A model generated the notes under the pieces. It was not told the origin of the DNA. It ran no database searches and saw only the letters and a program-made list of their open reading frames with translations. Positions 53,301 to 62,607 of a stretch of 64,000 nucleotides of DNA are shown here, piece after piece (within the stretch, counting starts at the first letter, position 1; each line of letters opens with the position of its first letter). The position numbers and the translations under genes are program-made. This DNA is from Dromaius novaehollandiae (Eukaryota > Chordata > Aves > Casuariiformes > Dromaiidae), in the NCBI RefSeq assembly GCF_036370855.1, contig NC_088112.1:16422469-16486468 (forward strand), written 5' to 3'.

Positions 53301-56300
53301 TGCCGCCCCAGGCTGTGCTCTCTGGGATTTGCCTGCTGCAGAGAGGCAATGTGGGGGGATTTGGGATGTGGGCTCTCGCCGCTTATTCTCCGAGCGGGGG
53401 TTTCTCCCACGCTGTTTGCCCCCAGCCCGGCACAGCGTGTCCTGACCCCGGCGCTTCACCTCAGCCTCTCCCTCAACATAATGCACTTCCAGTGAAATTC
53501 CTTTCTGGCCAGTCATCGCTGTCCCTCGGCCTTGACGCCTCCACGCGCCGGCGCTGGCCGGGCCGTGCTTCCTCTTCCTGAGCCGCCCCGGCCCCGCCAG
53601 GGCTCCCGGTTCCTCCCGCTGCTCCCAACCCCTTCCTTGCTGCCGCTGTCCCTGTGACCGCCTCTCTGGGAAAGGCTCCCTTGCACCCCGGCCACCCCAG
53701 CCATTCACGCCGTGCCCGCACTCCGGTGGCTGCCATCAGCAGTGGCCCCTGCCCGGGTCTGCTGCTGCCACCCCTCAGCCGGGCACCGTGGCCGGTTCCT
53801 GCCTCCAGCGCGTTCGCAGTGGCTCTGCTTGGGTTTAGCACGGCGTGTGTCCCAGCCCCAGGAGGCATGCTATGAGCAGGGGGAGCCCCATCTCTGCTGC
53901 CCCCGGTGGGTTTTTGTGAGTGGATAATTTATAGGCCAATTAGTGCAGGAAACGTGCAGAGGATTCATTTGATAAATCACTCGCCTGCCCTGGGAAGAGC
54001 AGGGAGGGCTGGGAGGCAGCAGCCACTGGACGGGGACCCGTCTGTGCGGAGACTGCTAACCCCAGGACTGGGAGCCCTCCGAAGGCATCGTCCAGCCCTG
54101 ATGCACCGCTGCTGCATCCCCCTCGGAGGCGGCCTCGGCAGGGGCCCAGCCCCGTGCTGACACCCATGGCACTTGGCCAAGACGTCTCCCAAGCAGTCAT
54201 ACCCTCGCTGCACGTACCAGCCGTGCCAGTGCTCAGCCCCTGGCGACACCCCCCTCCCACGCCACTGGCACACACCCGCCTCAGCTTCCCACGGTGGCAC
54301 CACCTCTTGTTCTTAATTAAAGGATGAATGCTTTGCTTTTCCACAGTCCCCTTCACCTGTGGTTCTCCAAGTATTGTGCAAATATTAATTACTGGTAATT
54401 AATTAAATCAGGCCTCCCCATCCCCTGTGGAGGTGCTGTCGCATAAACATGCTGATAGCAAACATCACGTCAAGGCAGGATCTCCAAGCTGGGTGGGAGC
54501 TTGCAATTACCTATTGCTAATGATGCAAAACTCAGCTGCAGCAGTTTCTACCTAATAGACCTTCCTGGAGGGCTAATGGGTTAAAAGAGGGAGTGGGGTG
54601 AGTAGAAGAAAACCAGCAGGACTTGGCCTTATCCTAGTATGGGACAACAGGTAGGTGTTAGAAATACCCCTTGATCTCTTGTTCCTTGCAGTTTGTGCTT
54701 CTCTAAAATTGGTCCTGGCTTGCCCTAAGTGAGGTAGGTGGCTTGGGGGTGTGGGTGGGGAGCGGTGCTGGTGGGGCTGAGCAGCTCCCCGGCAGCATGT
54801 GCTCCTTTGCACCTCGCAGCCAGCAGCGCTTGCTGTGTGCCAGCCGTTCAGCCCCGCATGAGCTGCTGCGATTGCTTTCCCTCCTCATCCTTTCCCTGTG
54901 GGCAGCAGCTCCTATTGCAGCTCTTCACCTCTGCCTGGCATGGTTTAAAAATGAGCAATGCCCAGGCTCTCAGGTGGCTGCCAGAGCTGGCACTGCTGTC
55001 CCTGATGCCTGGAGTCCCCTCTGGGCCCAGGTCACCGTGCTGCCAGTCTTGCTCCACGCTGGTGGCAGCACAGCATGATCAGCCACATTCTGCTGCGAAC
55101 AGCCGCTCGGGGCCAGCCTGTTTCCCTCTGCACCAGGCTGGATTTGCATCATCTTTGAGCCTCTACTTCATGAGGTAGATGTTCATCTCCAATCCGTCCC
55201 CCATCCCCAAGTGCTCAAAGGGCTCTGGAGGCAGCACGAGGGTGCAGCACTCCCTCCCCATCCTGCCGCCCCTCGGTGGAGGGCCAGGCACCATGCCGCA
55301 GTGTACGCAGCACTCTGCCATCCAGGGCAGGAAGGATGGACAGGAAGACAAACAAAGTTGACCCTCCTGAAATGGAAGGTGGTGCTTTGAGAAGGAAGGA
55401 GAGGGTTGCCCAGTATCACAGCACAGGAACCCAGCGGTGGTCAGCAGCTGGGTGGCTCAGAGCATTTCATGCCTCCCTCCTGGGCTGAACATTGCCCTGT
55501 GCTCGTGCGCTGTCCCTTCACCCTCCCTGTGGACTGAGCTCCTCTCTACAGCTTTGGCCACTCTTCAGAGGCACTGTCTTATACCCACCCAAACCACTCA
55601 GGCCATGAGCTCTCTTGCTTGCATACAGTTGTTGCTGCCTGTCTTGTGGATCGCATGGGGCATCGATCCATGACCGGAGGTGCCACCTTAATCTGGATCA
55701 GTGAGAAATCTGTCGCGTGCCCACACGGCAGATCACTGCCCGGCCTCGGCTGCAGCAGCTCCTCAGGACGGAGCTGCTGTGATGTGCTCTGTGGATCAAG
55801 TCCACCCCAACACCAGCCAGCACGTGGAGGCAGCCCGAGAAGAGTCCAGCCTGGGATAGTCTTTTGTGTGCTTACGTTTGGGAGCACAAATGCATTAATC
55901 ACTATGCAAAGCCAGATTAATATCTTGCTAGATAAGCAAGAGCAGGGGCAAACTGGGGTGAGATTAAGGCATTTCTTGGGCAGCTCCCACCCCTTCACCC
56001 CGACTACTGTATCTCGGCCTCCAAGGCTGCTAATGCTACTTACATTATTACTGGATTATTTTGGGGTAATGAGCTTTGCCCTGATCAGCTGTCCCTCTGC
56101 TCAGGGGTGTTGTGATGTGTAATACTTCCTGCGTGAGGCCACGAGGTGGGCAGCTGGCTGCTCGAAAACAAGCAGAGCCCCAGCAAAACAATGCATTAAT
56201 GTTCCCAGAGAAAAATTCCAGCATGGGCCTGAGGTTAATCGCAAATCAGAGAGCTTTCTGCTTAATGCTGAACAAAGCCAGCAGGCGGGAGGGTGATGGT

Positions 56301-59300
56301 GCCCTAAGCAAGGTCTTGACCCACCTCAACAGATGCAAATCAGGAGCAACTGTATTGATTTAATCTGCCAGTGGTGTAATGGAGCTGTAAGCACCTCTTC
56401 CATCCTAAACTCTTTTTTCTGCTTCCTTTTCTCCCGTCAAACCTGTCAGCACAGGGGCTTGGTGGCATGTTGCTATGGCCACCAAGAAGTTTCCCCTAGA
56501 GACCAGAAGCCTAGAACAAGTGATGCCTGCATTTTTTGCCATTGATTTTATTATTATTAATGTTTATTTAAATGCTGATTAATTCCTGGACTTTCTCCCC
56601 ACATCCCTTGTGCTTTTCAAGCCAAAGCTTGTGGATTGATGTGGCTGTGGCTCAGGGCTTGGCTTCTGCTTTGTCCTTAGAGGATGCGAGCATGGGATGT
56701 GTGGGAGGAAAAGTTTCAGTGCTGTAACTCTTGCTCTGCTGGAGACCCCTACAGAAGAGATTCCCCATCTATTGCAACAGGCCAGCACAACCAGGAGGCC
56801 CAGCCTTGAGAAGCTCCTGGTGAGATCAGCCCTGGATCTTCCCCCAGGATGCTGCCAGGGTATTGCAGAGTTCACAGGTTCCTACCCCCTGCAGGTGGTC
56901 CTGGAGCCTGTGTTCCCAGAGCTTGCACCTCCCTGCAAAACATACCTGAAAAAGCATGGGCAAGGCCACCCTGTTCCCCCTTACCTTGAGGCCCCAAATA
57001 CAATGAAGAACCTCTGTAATTTAGATCTAGAGACAGACACAAAAAAGAGTGTCTCTGCTGGTCTGAACTCCAGGCCCATCTTATAGTACCTCTGACACCA
57101 TAACCTTTTGTACTTAAAGTGCCTTTGCTGGCCCATGACAGCTCCTAGTCTCCAAGAGTGTGCACAGGAGGGAAATCCCAGCAGCTCTTGGAAGTTCACT
57201 CCAAGTCTGGACTCTGAGCTTCACAGCAGGGCTTAAGGGGGGGGACCCATAGAAAAGCTTCTCGGCTTTTCTTGCAGCTTTCAGGTCAGGCCTCAGGAGG
57301 CAGCCAAGAGGCGGTAGCCTCCAATCTGTGTTCTGCAGATCCATAAATCCAAGGGATGGAGTGGTGCTCAGGGAAGGCTGGCCTATTTTGGCATTGCCAT
57401 GTCCCCGCAGGCAATAGCAGCGAGCAGCGCTGCATGTTCATAGAGCTTATCTCAGGGACTGGTAAACTGGCTCCTCTGGGCACTTGGCCTGTGGGATGGG
57501 ATTTTACTGTGGGGTAGTCTCTAATGTCCCTTTGACTTTTCTTTATTTGCTTTTGAAGCCAATAATGGGCTGATTCTCTTCCCTGTCATACGATCTGCCC
57601 CACGGTGAATGAAGAGCCTTTCTGATGAGTGATCTCTTCTGTTTTGCACCCCTTCCTCCCTACTCTGGAAGGTTGTTTGTGTACCAGGTTTCAATCAGCT
57701 GTTTCTCTTGTTCCTGGGAAAGCAGTTCAGCACTGGGTCAACAAGTCTCAGGTCTATTGAAATCCCTGCCTTTTACAGGTCGTCTTGCCCAGGCCACAGC
57801 TCTCTGGGATCTTACAGCAAACAAGTCCTTTACAGCTTGGCCCATGAGAACAGTGATTAGCTCAGTGACAGGCAGCCCAAGCTCCCACGAGCAGCGTGTG
57901 CATTAGCAACTCTGAAACCAGGGAAGGCAGGAGCTGTTCTCCAAAGTGTTTTCTGTATGTGCATGTATTTGGGGCTGGTGCTGAGGCAGCAGAAAGACCG
58001 TCTGCTCTGTGCAGTTCCTCCCCTGGAGCGTGGGTTGAGGTTGCAGTGTATCGGCCCTTCACGGTGGTCTGCAGAGCGGTGGGAGGAGGGCTGTGGAGTG
58101 GAGGTGAATCCCGGCTGTCCTCCCTCTCTGTCTGCAGCAGGAGAACTTGGCTCAAGCCCTTAGCACTGGTTTGCATGAGGAGCCCATCCTGCCAACTGTG
58201 GGGTTGGACTGCCCTCCCCTCTGCTGTGGCCCCCAGGCTCGTGTGCGGTGGTTGCATGCTCTGCAGCACTGCTCCCCAAAGAGCAGCGGCACTGGGACAC
58301 TCTGGCTCACTGAGAAGCTTCAAGTACAGCCTGGGCCAAACCCTCAAACGCTGTTATCCTTCAAAGTACTTTGTGAAATTACTTCTTCATCCAGTTCCTA
58401 ACCAAACAAGGGGAGACTCCAAAAAGTAACAGTCTCTTCCCGTGCTGCTGCCAGATTGGTGTTTACTGGTGCTTTTTTTGGCTGTATCACCAGCAACCCA
58501 GGACCAACTAAGGGCTGAGCAGACCTGGGCAGCATGTAGGTGGTTCGTCCCTCTGTGATCCCTGCTGTGCCTGCTTTGGACATGAGAGAGTGCCTTGGGA
58601 GCTCTGCCTGGATTTGGGGGACACCAAAAAGGATTGTGTGAGAAACAGCACTTGAGCCTGCAGATAGTTACCTGTGAGCCAAACACTGGTGGCTGCTCTC
58701 CTGTGGGGACAGGGAGAGCCCATCCTGCTAGATAGACAGAGGACACAAGCCTGGGTCAGAGTCAAGGAGTATTGGCATGTTTTTGGCTGGCCTTTGCTTC
58801 ACAGCCTCTCCCTAGCAATACCTAACATCTGGCTGCCCTTTCGTGGTCATGGAAGGGGTCTTCTCCAGCCAGGCTGAGGTCAGTGCCATGACTCCCAACC
58901 ACCCAGACTGTCCTCTGAATGCTAACAGACCCTTCCTCTCTCTCGCTTTTCTCTCCCTCCTTTCTGCCAGCAGTTCCCTATCAGCAAAACCCGTACACCC
59001 CTGGGAGCAGTTCCACCGTTATCCAGTGCTACCGCTGCGGAGACACGTGCAAGGGGGAGGTGGTACGCGTCCAGAGCAATCACTTCCACATCAGGTGCTT
59101 CACCTGCCAAGGTAGGAGGGCGCAGCCCAAAGAGCCGGCAGCCAAGCTGCCCCACGGGCCCCACGTACAGCCTGGAAGGGAAAGGGCCAGGGAGGGCCCA
59201 GCCCAGCCTGCGGAGATGTGATTGCACCCCCAGCGGTGGCCGTTTCTCACAGGGGGGATTTGATGCCGTGCAGGTGGGGAGGTGAAGGAGCTGGCAGTAG

Positions 59301-62300
59301 CATGGGGCCAGCGATGCCCTTACGCCAAACCAAAACCAGCAGAACAGTCTATGACCTAGGGATGGCCAAGACCTGGGCACAGTCACCACGGGCTGCCTGA
59401 ATGCCACCAGCCTGTGCCATGCCAGGCCCAGATACACCCACGGCCCATGTGTGATCCAAGGGGCAGCCACATCCGTCAGCCGCCTGCCCCCGACGAGCGA
59501 GGAGGAGCTGTTGTGAGCCTGGCGGAGGCGAAGTGAGGTGGGGGAGAGCCCTGAGCTGCTTGTGACGGGCTGAGGCTGGGGGTGGGTGACTGATCGCTTC
59601 CACCCTCACGCTGGCAGGCAGGGATGAGATGGAGGTGCTGCAATGCTGAGAGCTGTAACTGGGGCTAGGCTGCCCCTGGGGCCTGCAGAAACAGCAGAGT
59701 TTGGCCTGGGCCCTCTGTACCTGGTGGGTGAGCTGGGCATGGGAAGGAGCCTCCCCTGCCCGGGCAATGCTGGGGGTGTAGAAGGCCTGGAGGGAGGTGG
59801 GGGTTGCTGATCCTAGGAGGGTGGTGGGAGCTGTCCCTTCCCGGAGGGGGGATGGGGCCATGCTGCCAGTCACCTGATGAGCTCCACGCTACTGATGCCC
59901 TCTCCAGAGGATGGAGGTTGCTCAAGACCTCCTTGTGGCTGGATGCAGGAGGAAGAGAGCTGAGGAGCCATTAAAGCTAACAGCCCAGAACTGATGCTTA
60001 AGGGCTCCTTAGTATGTTTATTAAAACAGCCAGTCTTATGAAGGCCAGTGGCCTGTTCTGTAGATTGCAAAGCATCAAATTACCAGGGTTTTAAAAGGTC
60101 TCTGGTCTCCTCAGCTCCCATCACCTTGTGCAAAGTAGGGCATAAATCTCTGTCCCCTTGGCCACCACTTTGCTGCTCCCTTTGCAGCAACAGTTTGGCT
60201 GTGGGGGACTCTCCCTCTGGGGTCACACCATCCCTGCCTGAGACCATGGGTGCATCCTCACCCCATGCCCTCCCTGCGGCATGGCCAGCCCCAGGCCTCC
60301 ACGTGGTCATGCAGGTGCCCTCAGAGTTGGCTGACACGTGCTCAGCCTGGTGCTTAACCCCCCTTTGCCCTCTTTCCCGGCTTGAGTGTCTGCGAGGAGC
60401 AGAAAACTGCTCACCCAGACAAAGAGCTCAGACAGTCGCTGGCTTCAAAGGGGACAAGGAGCCGGCAGGGAGAGCTTGGCAGTGTTTGCTGCCTGATTTC
60501 CAAGTGAAAGGGAATAAATAATGGGCGGAAATCCTCCTGTCTCACCTTCCCTCACAGCTCGTACCCCCTGCCACCTCAGGCTCACTTTCCCAGCTCCATG
60601 CCAGCCCAGGGCTTGCCCCCACGCTGCAGCCACCCCCTGTCCCACTGCCCTGGGAGCCTGACCCACAACCAGTGCAGCCTGCAGAGATGTGCTCTGGGTC
60701 CCAGAGCAAATGGGGTCTCAACCTGCCCCCAATGGTCTTGCTTCTGCTTCTTGCTGCTGTCCCAAAGCTGCTGGCCAGTCTGTCTGTCCAACCATACTCA
60801 AAGGGAAGCACTGAGTCCCTGTTTGCTGAGGGCAGCAGGTATTGTTCCCTGTACCAACTGGGGCTACTGCCAGCAGCTCTGGGGAGGAGTAGAGCAGTGC
60901 CCTGGGGTGTTCTGCAGGGATAGAAGGGACAGGATCCACTTCTGTGTCCTGGGACCTGCACACGCCTGCAGGCCCAAGGAATAAAGCAGAAAGAGAGATG
61001 GGCAGTGCAGCGTATGCTCAGCACCCTCATGGCTGGCTGTATGGCCATGGTGCTGCAGGCTCCAGAGAGGCCCCCAGCCATGCAGTGAGTGGCTTGGCCT
61101 GGAGATGGCCCGTGCCACAGCTGCCCCACCATGTGCCCAACACCCTGCAGTCCTGCTCTTGGCTTTCTGACACCCCAAGGAGGGACAGACCCTGTCCAGG
61201 TACCATGGGGCCAGGGGGGACGTTGTGGGCCCTCTCAGGAGCCAGGAGGGGATGCCATGGGCCCTCCCAGGCTGTCTGCACCGAGGTGTGCAGGTTCCAG
61301 CCAGTTCCCCTCCCAGCCCTGGGGTTTCCTCTGGGAGCGCCCAGCCCTTGCTGTCCCATCAGCCCCATCCTGCACCCCACTGCAGCCCAACACTGACATC
61401 TTGTGGTGCTGGGGGACGTCCCCAGCTGGCCTGCTGGGAAGGAAAAACCCTCCAAGATGCCTGCAAAAAGCTTTGTCCTCTAGGGTGTCCTACAAGCTCT
61501 AGGGGCTACATCCTCCTGGCTGCAAGGAGCCAAGCCTCCCTGAGGCTGCTGCATGTCCAGGCAGCGTGTGGCATGGCTGCCGAAATGGGGAATGCGCAGA
61601 GGGGCGCTGGCCCTGGCTGCCCCGGCGTGCGCTTGGGATGTGCCTGCTGAGTGTGCTTGTGTTGCTGCAGCATTGCTTGCCCTGCACGGTCATGGGCACC
61701 CTCAGTGGCATGGGTGGGAAGGGGCCGGGTGGCAGAGGGGCACTGAGGTGACACTGCCCTGCAGTGGGTGCATGTTCTGCTCTCCAGTGTGCGGCTGTGA
61801 CCTGGCCCAGTCGGGCTTCTTCTTTAAGAATCAGGAGTACATCTGCACCCACGACTACCAGCAGCTCTACGGGACCCGCTGTGACAGCTGTGGGGACTTC
61901 ATCACCGGGGAGGTCATCTCTGCCCTGGGAAGGACCTACCATCCCAAGTGCTTTGTGTGTAGCACGTGCAGGTGAGCTGAAGTTGCAGCTGCAGGGCACA
62001 CAGCCCCTCTCCGTGGGGTCACAGCAGTGGGGCAAGGGAGGTCTGCCCTGCCCCATGCAACCTTTGGTCGGGCACTGATGAAGAGGGTTTTTCATTCACC
62101 CTCAGTTCTTCAGTCCATTCTCCAGAAGCTGGCACCTCAGCAGACACCTCCACTGCATTTTCTTAGTAGAAATCCTTCACAGATAATGAAATGGCTCCAA
62201 GCCCTCTCTTCGCAGCCTGGGGGCCTGCCTTAATACCTACGTCAATCCTCCCAGCCCTGCCCACATGCACGCTCGCTGCCTCCCCTTGCACCCTCACCTG

Positions 62301-62607
62301 AGCGCAAGGAGGGTGCTTGGGCTGCTCTGCTTCCACATGGGGCTGGCCCAAGGCAATGGGTCCTACTTACCCCTGTGGGGAGGAACAGAGCCTCAGAGGT
62401 GACAGCAGAGAAGCCGGGCAAGCCAGGGACAGCTGGAGCACTGTGTGGAGGGGAGCATGCATCTCACACGTCGTCACCTTCTCCTTGGCCACAGGAAGCC
62501 ATTCCCCATCGGAGACAAAGTCACGTTCAGCGGGAAGGACTGTGTCTGCCAAAACTGCTCCCATTCTCTGATCAGCACCAAACCCATCAAGATCCATGGG
62601 CCCAGCC
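22905..62607 (+). CDS. ABLIM3: ABLIM3, actin-binding LIM protein 3 (5' part: start exon to LIM2)
   Basis: Four plus-strand exons join into 149 codons plus one base: coding starts at 23310, with exon parts 23310-23322, 58974-59111, 61788-61971 and 62495-62607. All introns are GT-AG and all phases match. The protein starts MSTSIPYQQNPYTPGSSS and then has two LIM zinc-binding domains: LIM1 with ligands C23, C26, H43, C46, C49, C52, C70, D73, and LIM2 with C82, C85, H102, C105, C108, C111, C130, C133. Human ABLIM3 starts MNTSIPYQQNPYNP and shares ICTxDYQQLYGTRCDSC, whereas ABLIM1 and ABLIM2 differ at the N-terminus and read YQRMYG or YQRLYG. Known of the family: four LIM domains and a C-terminal villin headpiece; it binds F-actin and the SRF activator ABRA/STARS in muscle. 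LIM3, LIM4 and the C-terminus lie beyond the right edge. Confidence 0.95.
23206..23227 (+). repeat. G-rich tract in the ABLIM3 5' UTR (G-quadruplex type)
   Basis: G4-T-G11-T-G5, 82 bases before the start codon. If the UTR is transcribed unspliced, this tract would be in the mRNA. Confidence 0.75.
23437..23480. repeat. T/C-rich low-complexity tract
   Basis: Almost pure T with scattered C for about 44 bp near the start of ABLIM3 intron 1. Confidence 0.85.
23850..23870. repeat. (TG)10 microsatellite
   Basis: Ten uninterrupted TG dinucleotides at 23851-23870. Confidence 0.95.
26651..26719. promoter_or_regulatory. AT-rich element with two MEF2/TATA-like motifs
   Basis: ctatttatac (26651-26660, one mismatch to the MEF2 consensus) and ttataaatag (26710-26719, full match to YTAWWWWTAR) lie 50 bp apart, with an inverted CCAAT (attgg) between them. 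ABLIM3 is striated-muscle enriched in mammals, so a muscle enhancer is a reasonable but unproven reading. Confidence 0.3.
32324..32342 (+). other. Candidate alternative ABLIM3 first coding exon (end of exon)
   Basis: ATG AAG AAG GTG GGG CAA G is followed by gtaaga, with A at -3 of the ATG. The one-base overhang is the phase needed by the acceptor at 58,974 and would give MKKVGQVPYQQNPY. A CpG-bearing region at about 31,930-32,240 lies upstream and could be its promoter. A pyrimidine-rich sequence ending cctcag at 32320 would also permit a 22 nt internal exon. No homologous isoform is known to me. Confidence 0.25.
32374..32383. promoter_or_regulatory. MEF2 consensus / TATA-like motif
   Basis: CTATAAATAG matches the MEF2 consensus fully and also reads as a TATA box. 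It lies 32 bp after the candidate exon donor at 32,342. Confidence 0.35.
33625..33634. promoter_or_regulatory. MEF2 consensus motif
   Basis: TTAAAAATAG is a full match. It shares the extended string AAATAGCCGC with the motif at 32,374. Confidence 0.3.
33821..33830 (+). promoter_or_regulatory. TATA-like box inside ABLIM3 intron 1
   Basis: CTATAAAAAG in an otherwise GC-rich setting is a strong TATA-type sequence and could mark an internal promoter. No downstream donor-bounded exon was established. Confidence 0.25.
35178..35194. repeat. C17 homopolymer
   Basis: Seventeen consecutive C, then G and CCCC; G-quadruplex-forming on the minus strand. Confidence 0.9.
38525..38585. repeat. Polypyrimidine tract
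   Basis: About 60 bp of nearly uninterrupted C/T on the plus strand within ABLIM3 intron 1. Confidence 0.85.
39570..39775. promoter_or_regulatory. AT-rich island with homeodomain/GATA-type cores (candidate enhancer)
   Basis: The sequence between a GC-rich left flank and moderate right flank is AT-rich, non-repetitive, and dense in TAAT/ATTA, TTATTAG, TGATAATC and CAATTG cores. This is the look of a conserved non-coding element. Confidence 0.35.
42713..42722. promoter_or_regulatory. MEF2 consensus motif
   Basis: TTAAAAATAG, full match to YTAWWWWTAR, in ABLIM3 intron 1. Confidence 0.25.
43427..43436. promoter_or_regulatory. MEF2 consensus motif
   Basis: TTAAATATAG, full match to YTAWWWWTAR, in ABLIM3 intron 1. 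Confidence 0.25.
50605..50760. repeat. Long C/T-rich tract
   Basis: About 155 bp of C/T with few purines on the plus strand. The minus strand reads as a Lys/Glu/Arg-rich open frame that is a composition artefact. The tract could form triplex (H-) DNA where mirror-symmetric. Confidence 0.85.
53918..54600. promoter_or_regulatory. Pair of AT-rich islands (candidate conserved elements)
   Basis: At 53,918-53,985 and 54,305-54,600, AT-rich non-repetitive DNA interrupts a very GC-rich region. It carries ggccaattag, attaattactggtaatt, aattacctattgctaatg and gatgcaaaac type cores (CCAAT, homeodomain, octamer-like). There is no coding potential. Enhancer function is inferred from appearance only. Confidence 0.3.
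58974..59111 (+). CDS. ABLIM3: ABLIM3 coding exon 2 (LIM1, first half)
   Basis: A long pyrimidine tract leads to a NAGNAG acceptor, gccagcag (cag at 58968-58970 and 58971-58973). Use of the second AG gives A|TT, hence MSTSIPY as in human; use of the first adds three bases and gives MSTSTVPY. The exon encodes PYQQNPYTPGSSSTVIQCYR then CGDTCKGEVVRVQSNHFHIR and CFTCQ, and ends CAAG|gtagga. It holds five of the eight LIM1 zinc ligands. Human reads VRVHNNHFHIRCFTCQ. Confidence 0.96.
59112..61787 (+). other. ABLIM3: ABLIM3 intron 2
   Basis: 2.7 kb, GT-AG, GC-rich. No repeats, RNA genes or additional exons are recognised. Confidence 0.9.
61788..61971 (+). CDS. ABLIM3: ABLIM3 coding exon 3 (end of LIM1, most of LIM2)
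   Basis: The 184 nt exon starts after tctccag and ends TGCAG|gtgagc. It encodes VCGCDLAQSGFFFKNQEYIC then THDYQQLYGTRCDSCGDFIT and GEVISALGRTYHPKCFVCST then C plus AG. It completes LIM1 (C52, C70, D73) and supplies LIM2 ligands C82, C85, H102, C105, C108, C111. Against human ABLIM3 as I recall it, only a few conservative changes are seen (for example CGCGL to CGCDL, CTQD to CTHD, CRDF to CGDF). Confidence 0.98.
61972..62494 (+). other. ABLIM3: ABLIM3 intron 3
   Basis: 523 bp, GT-AG, no further features. Confidence 0.95.
62495..62607 (+). CDS. ABLIM3: ABLIM3 coding exon 4 (end of LIM2)
   Basis: The 113 nt exon starts after ggccacag and ends AGCC|gtaagt. It encodes RKPFPIGDKVTFSGKDCVCQ then NCSHSLISTKPIKIHGPS plus one base, completing LIM2 with ligands C130 and C133. 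Human has KECVCQTCSQSM and KPIKIRGPS. The next exon (LIM3, expected to start HCAGC) is not in the window. Confidence 0.97.

Larger units (their letters stand above)
23323..58970 (+). other. ABLIM3: ABLIM3 intron 1 (35.6 kb)
   Basis: This intron separates the start exon from the first LIM exon. It is GC-rich overall with AT-rich islands, and I see no other coding gene, tRNA or interspersed repeat family. I looked for the usual 3' end of the bird CR1 element and did not find it. Sub-features listed separately include a TG microsatellite, polypyrimidine tracts, a candidate alternative first exon, MEF2/TATA-type motifs and candidate conserved elements. CpG-rich patches without other promoter features lie at about 36,060-36,280, 38,740-38,920, 48,660-48,900, 51,640-51,720 and 52,600-53,830. 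Confidence 0.85.

Noticed and set aside
52556..53708. Long open frames on both strands (246-284 codons)
   Set aside because: Open on both strands over a very GC-rich stretch of ABLIM3 intron 1, Arg/Gly/Pro/Ser-rich, no motif or splice signals.
23323..58970. CR1 LINE or other interspersed repeats
   Set aside because: I looked for the usual CR1 3' octamer repeats and internal signature and did not see them. Old fragments could still be found by a repeat library search.
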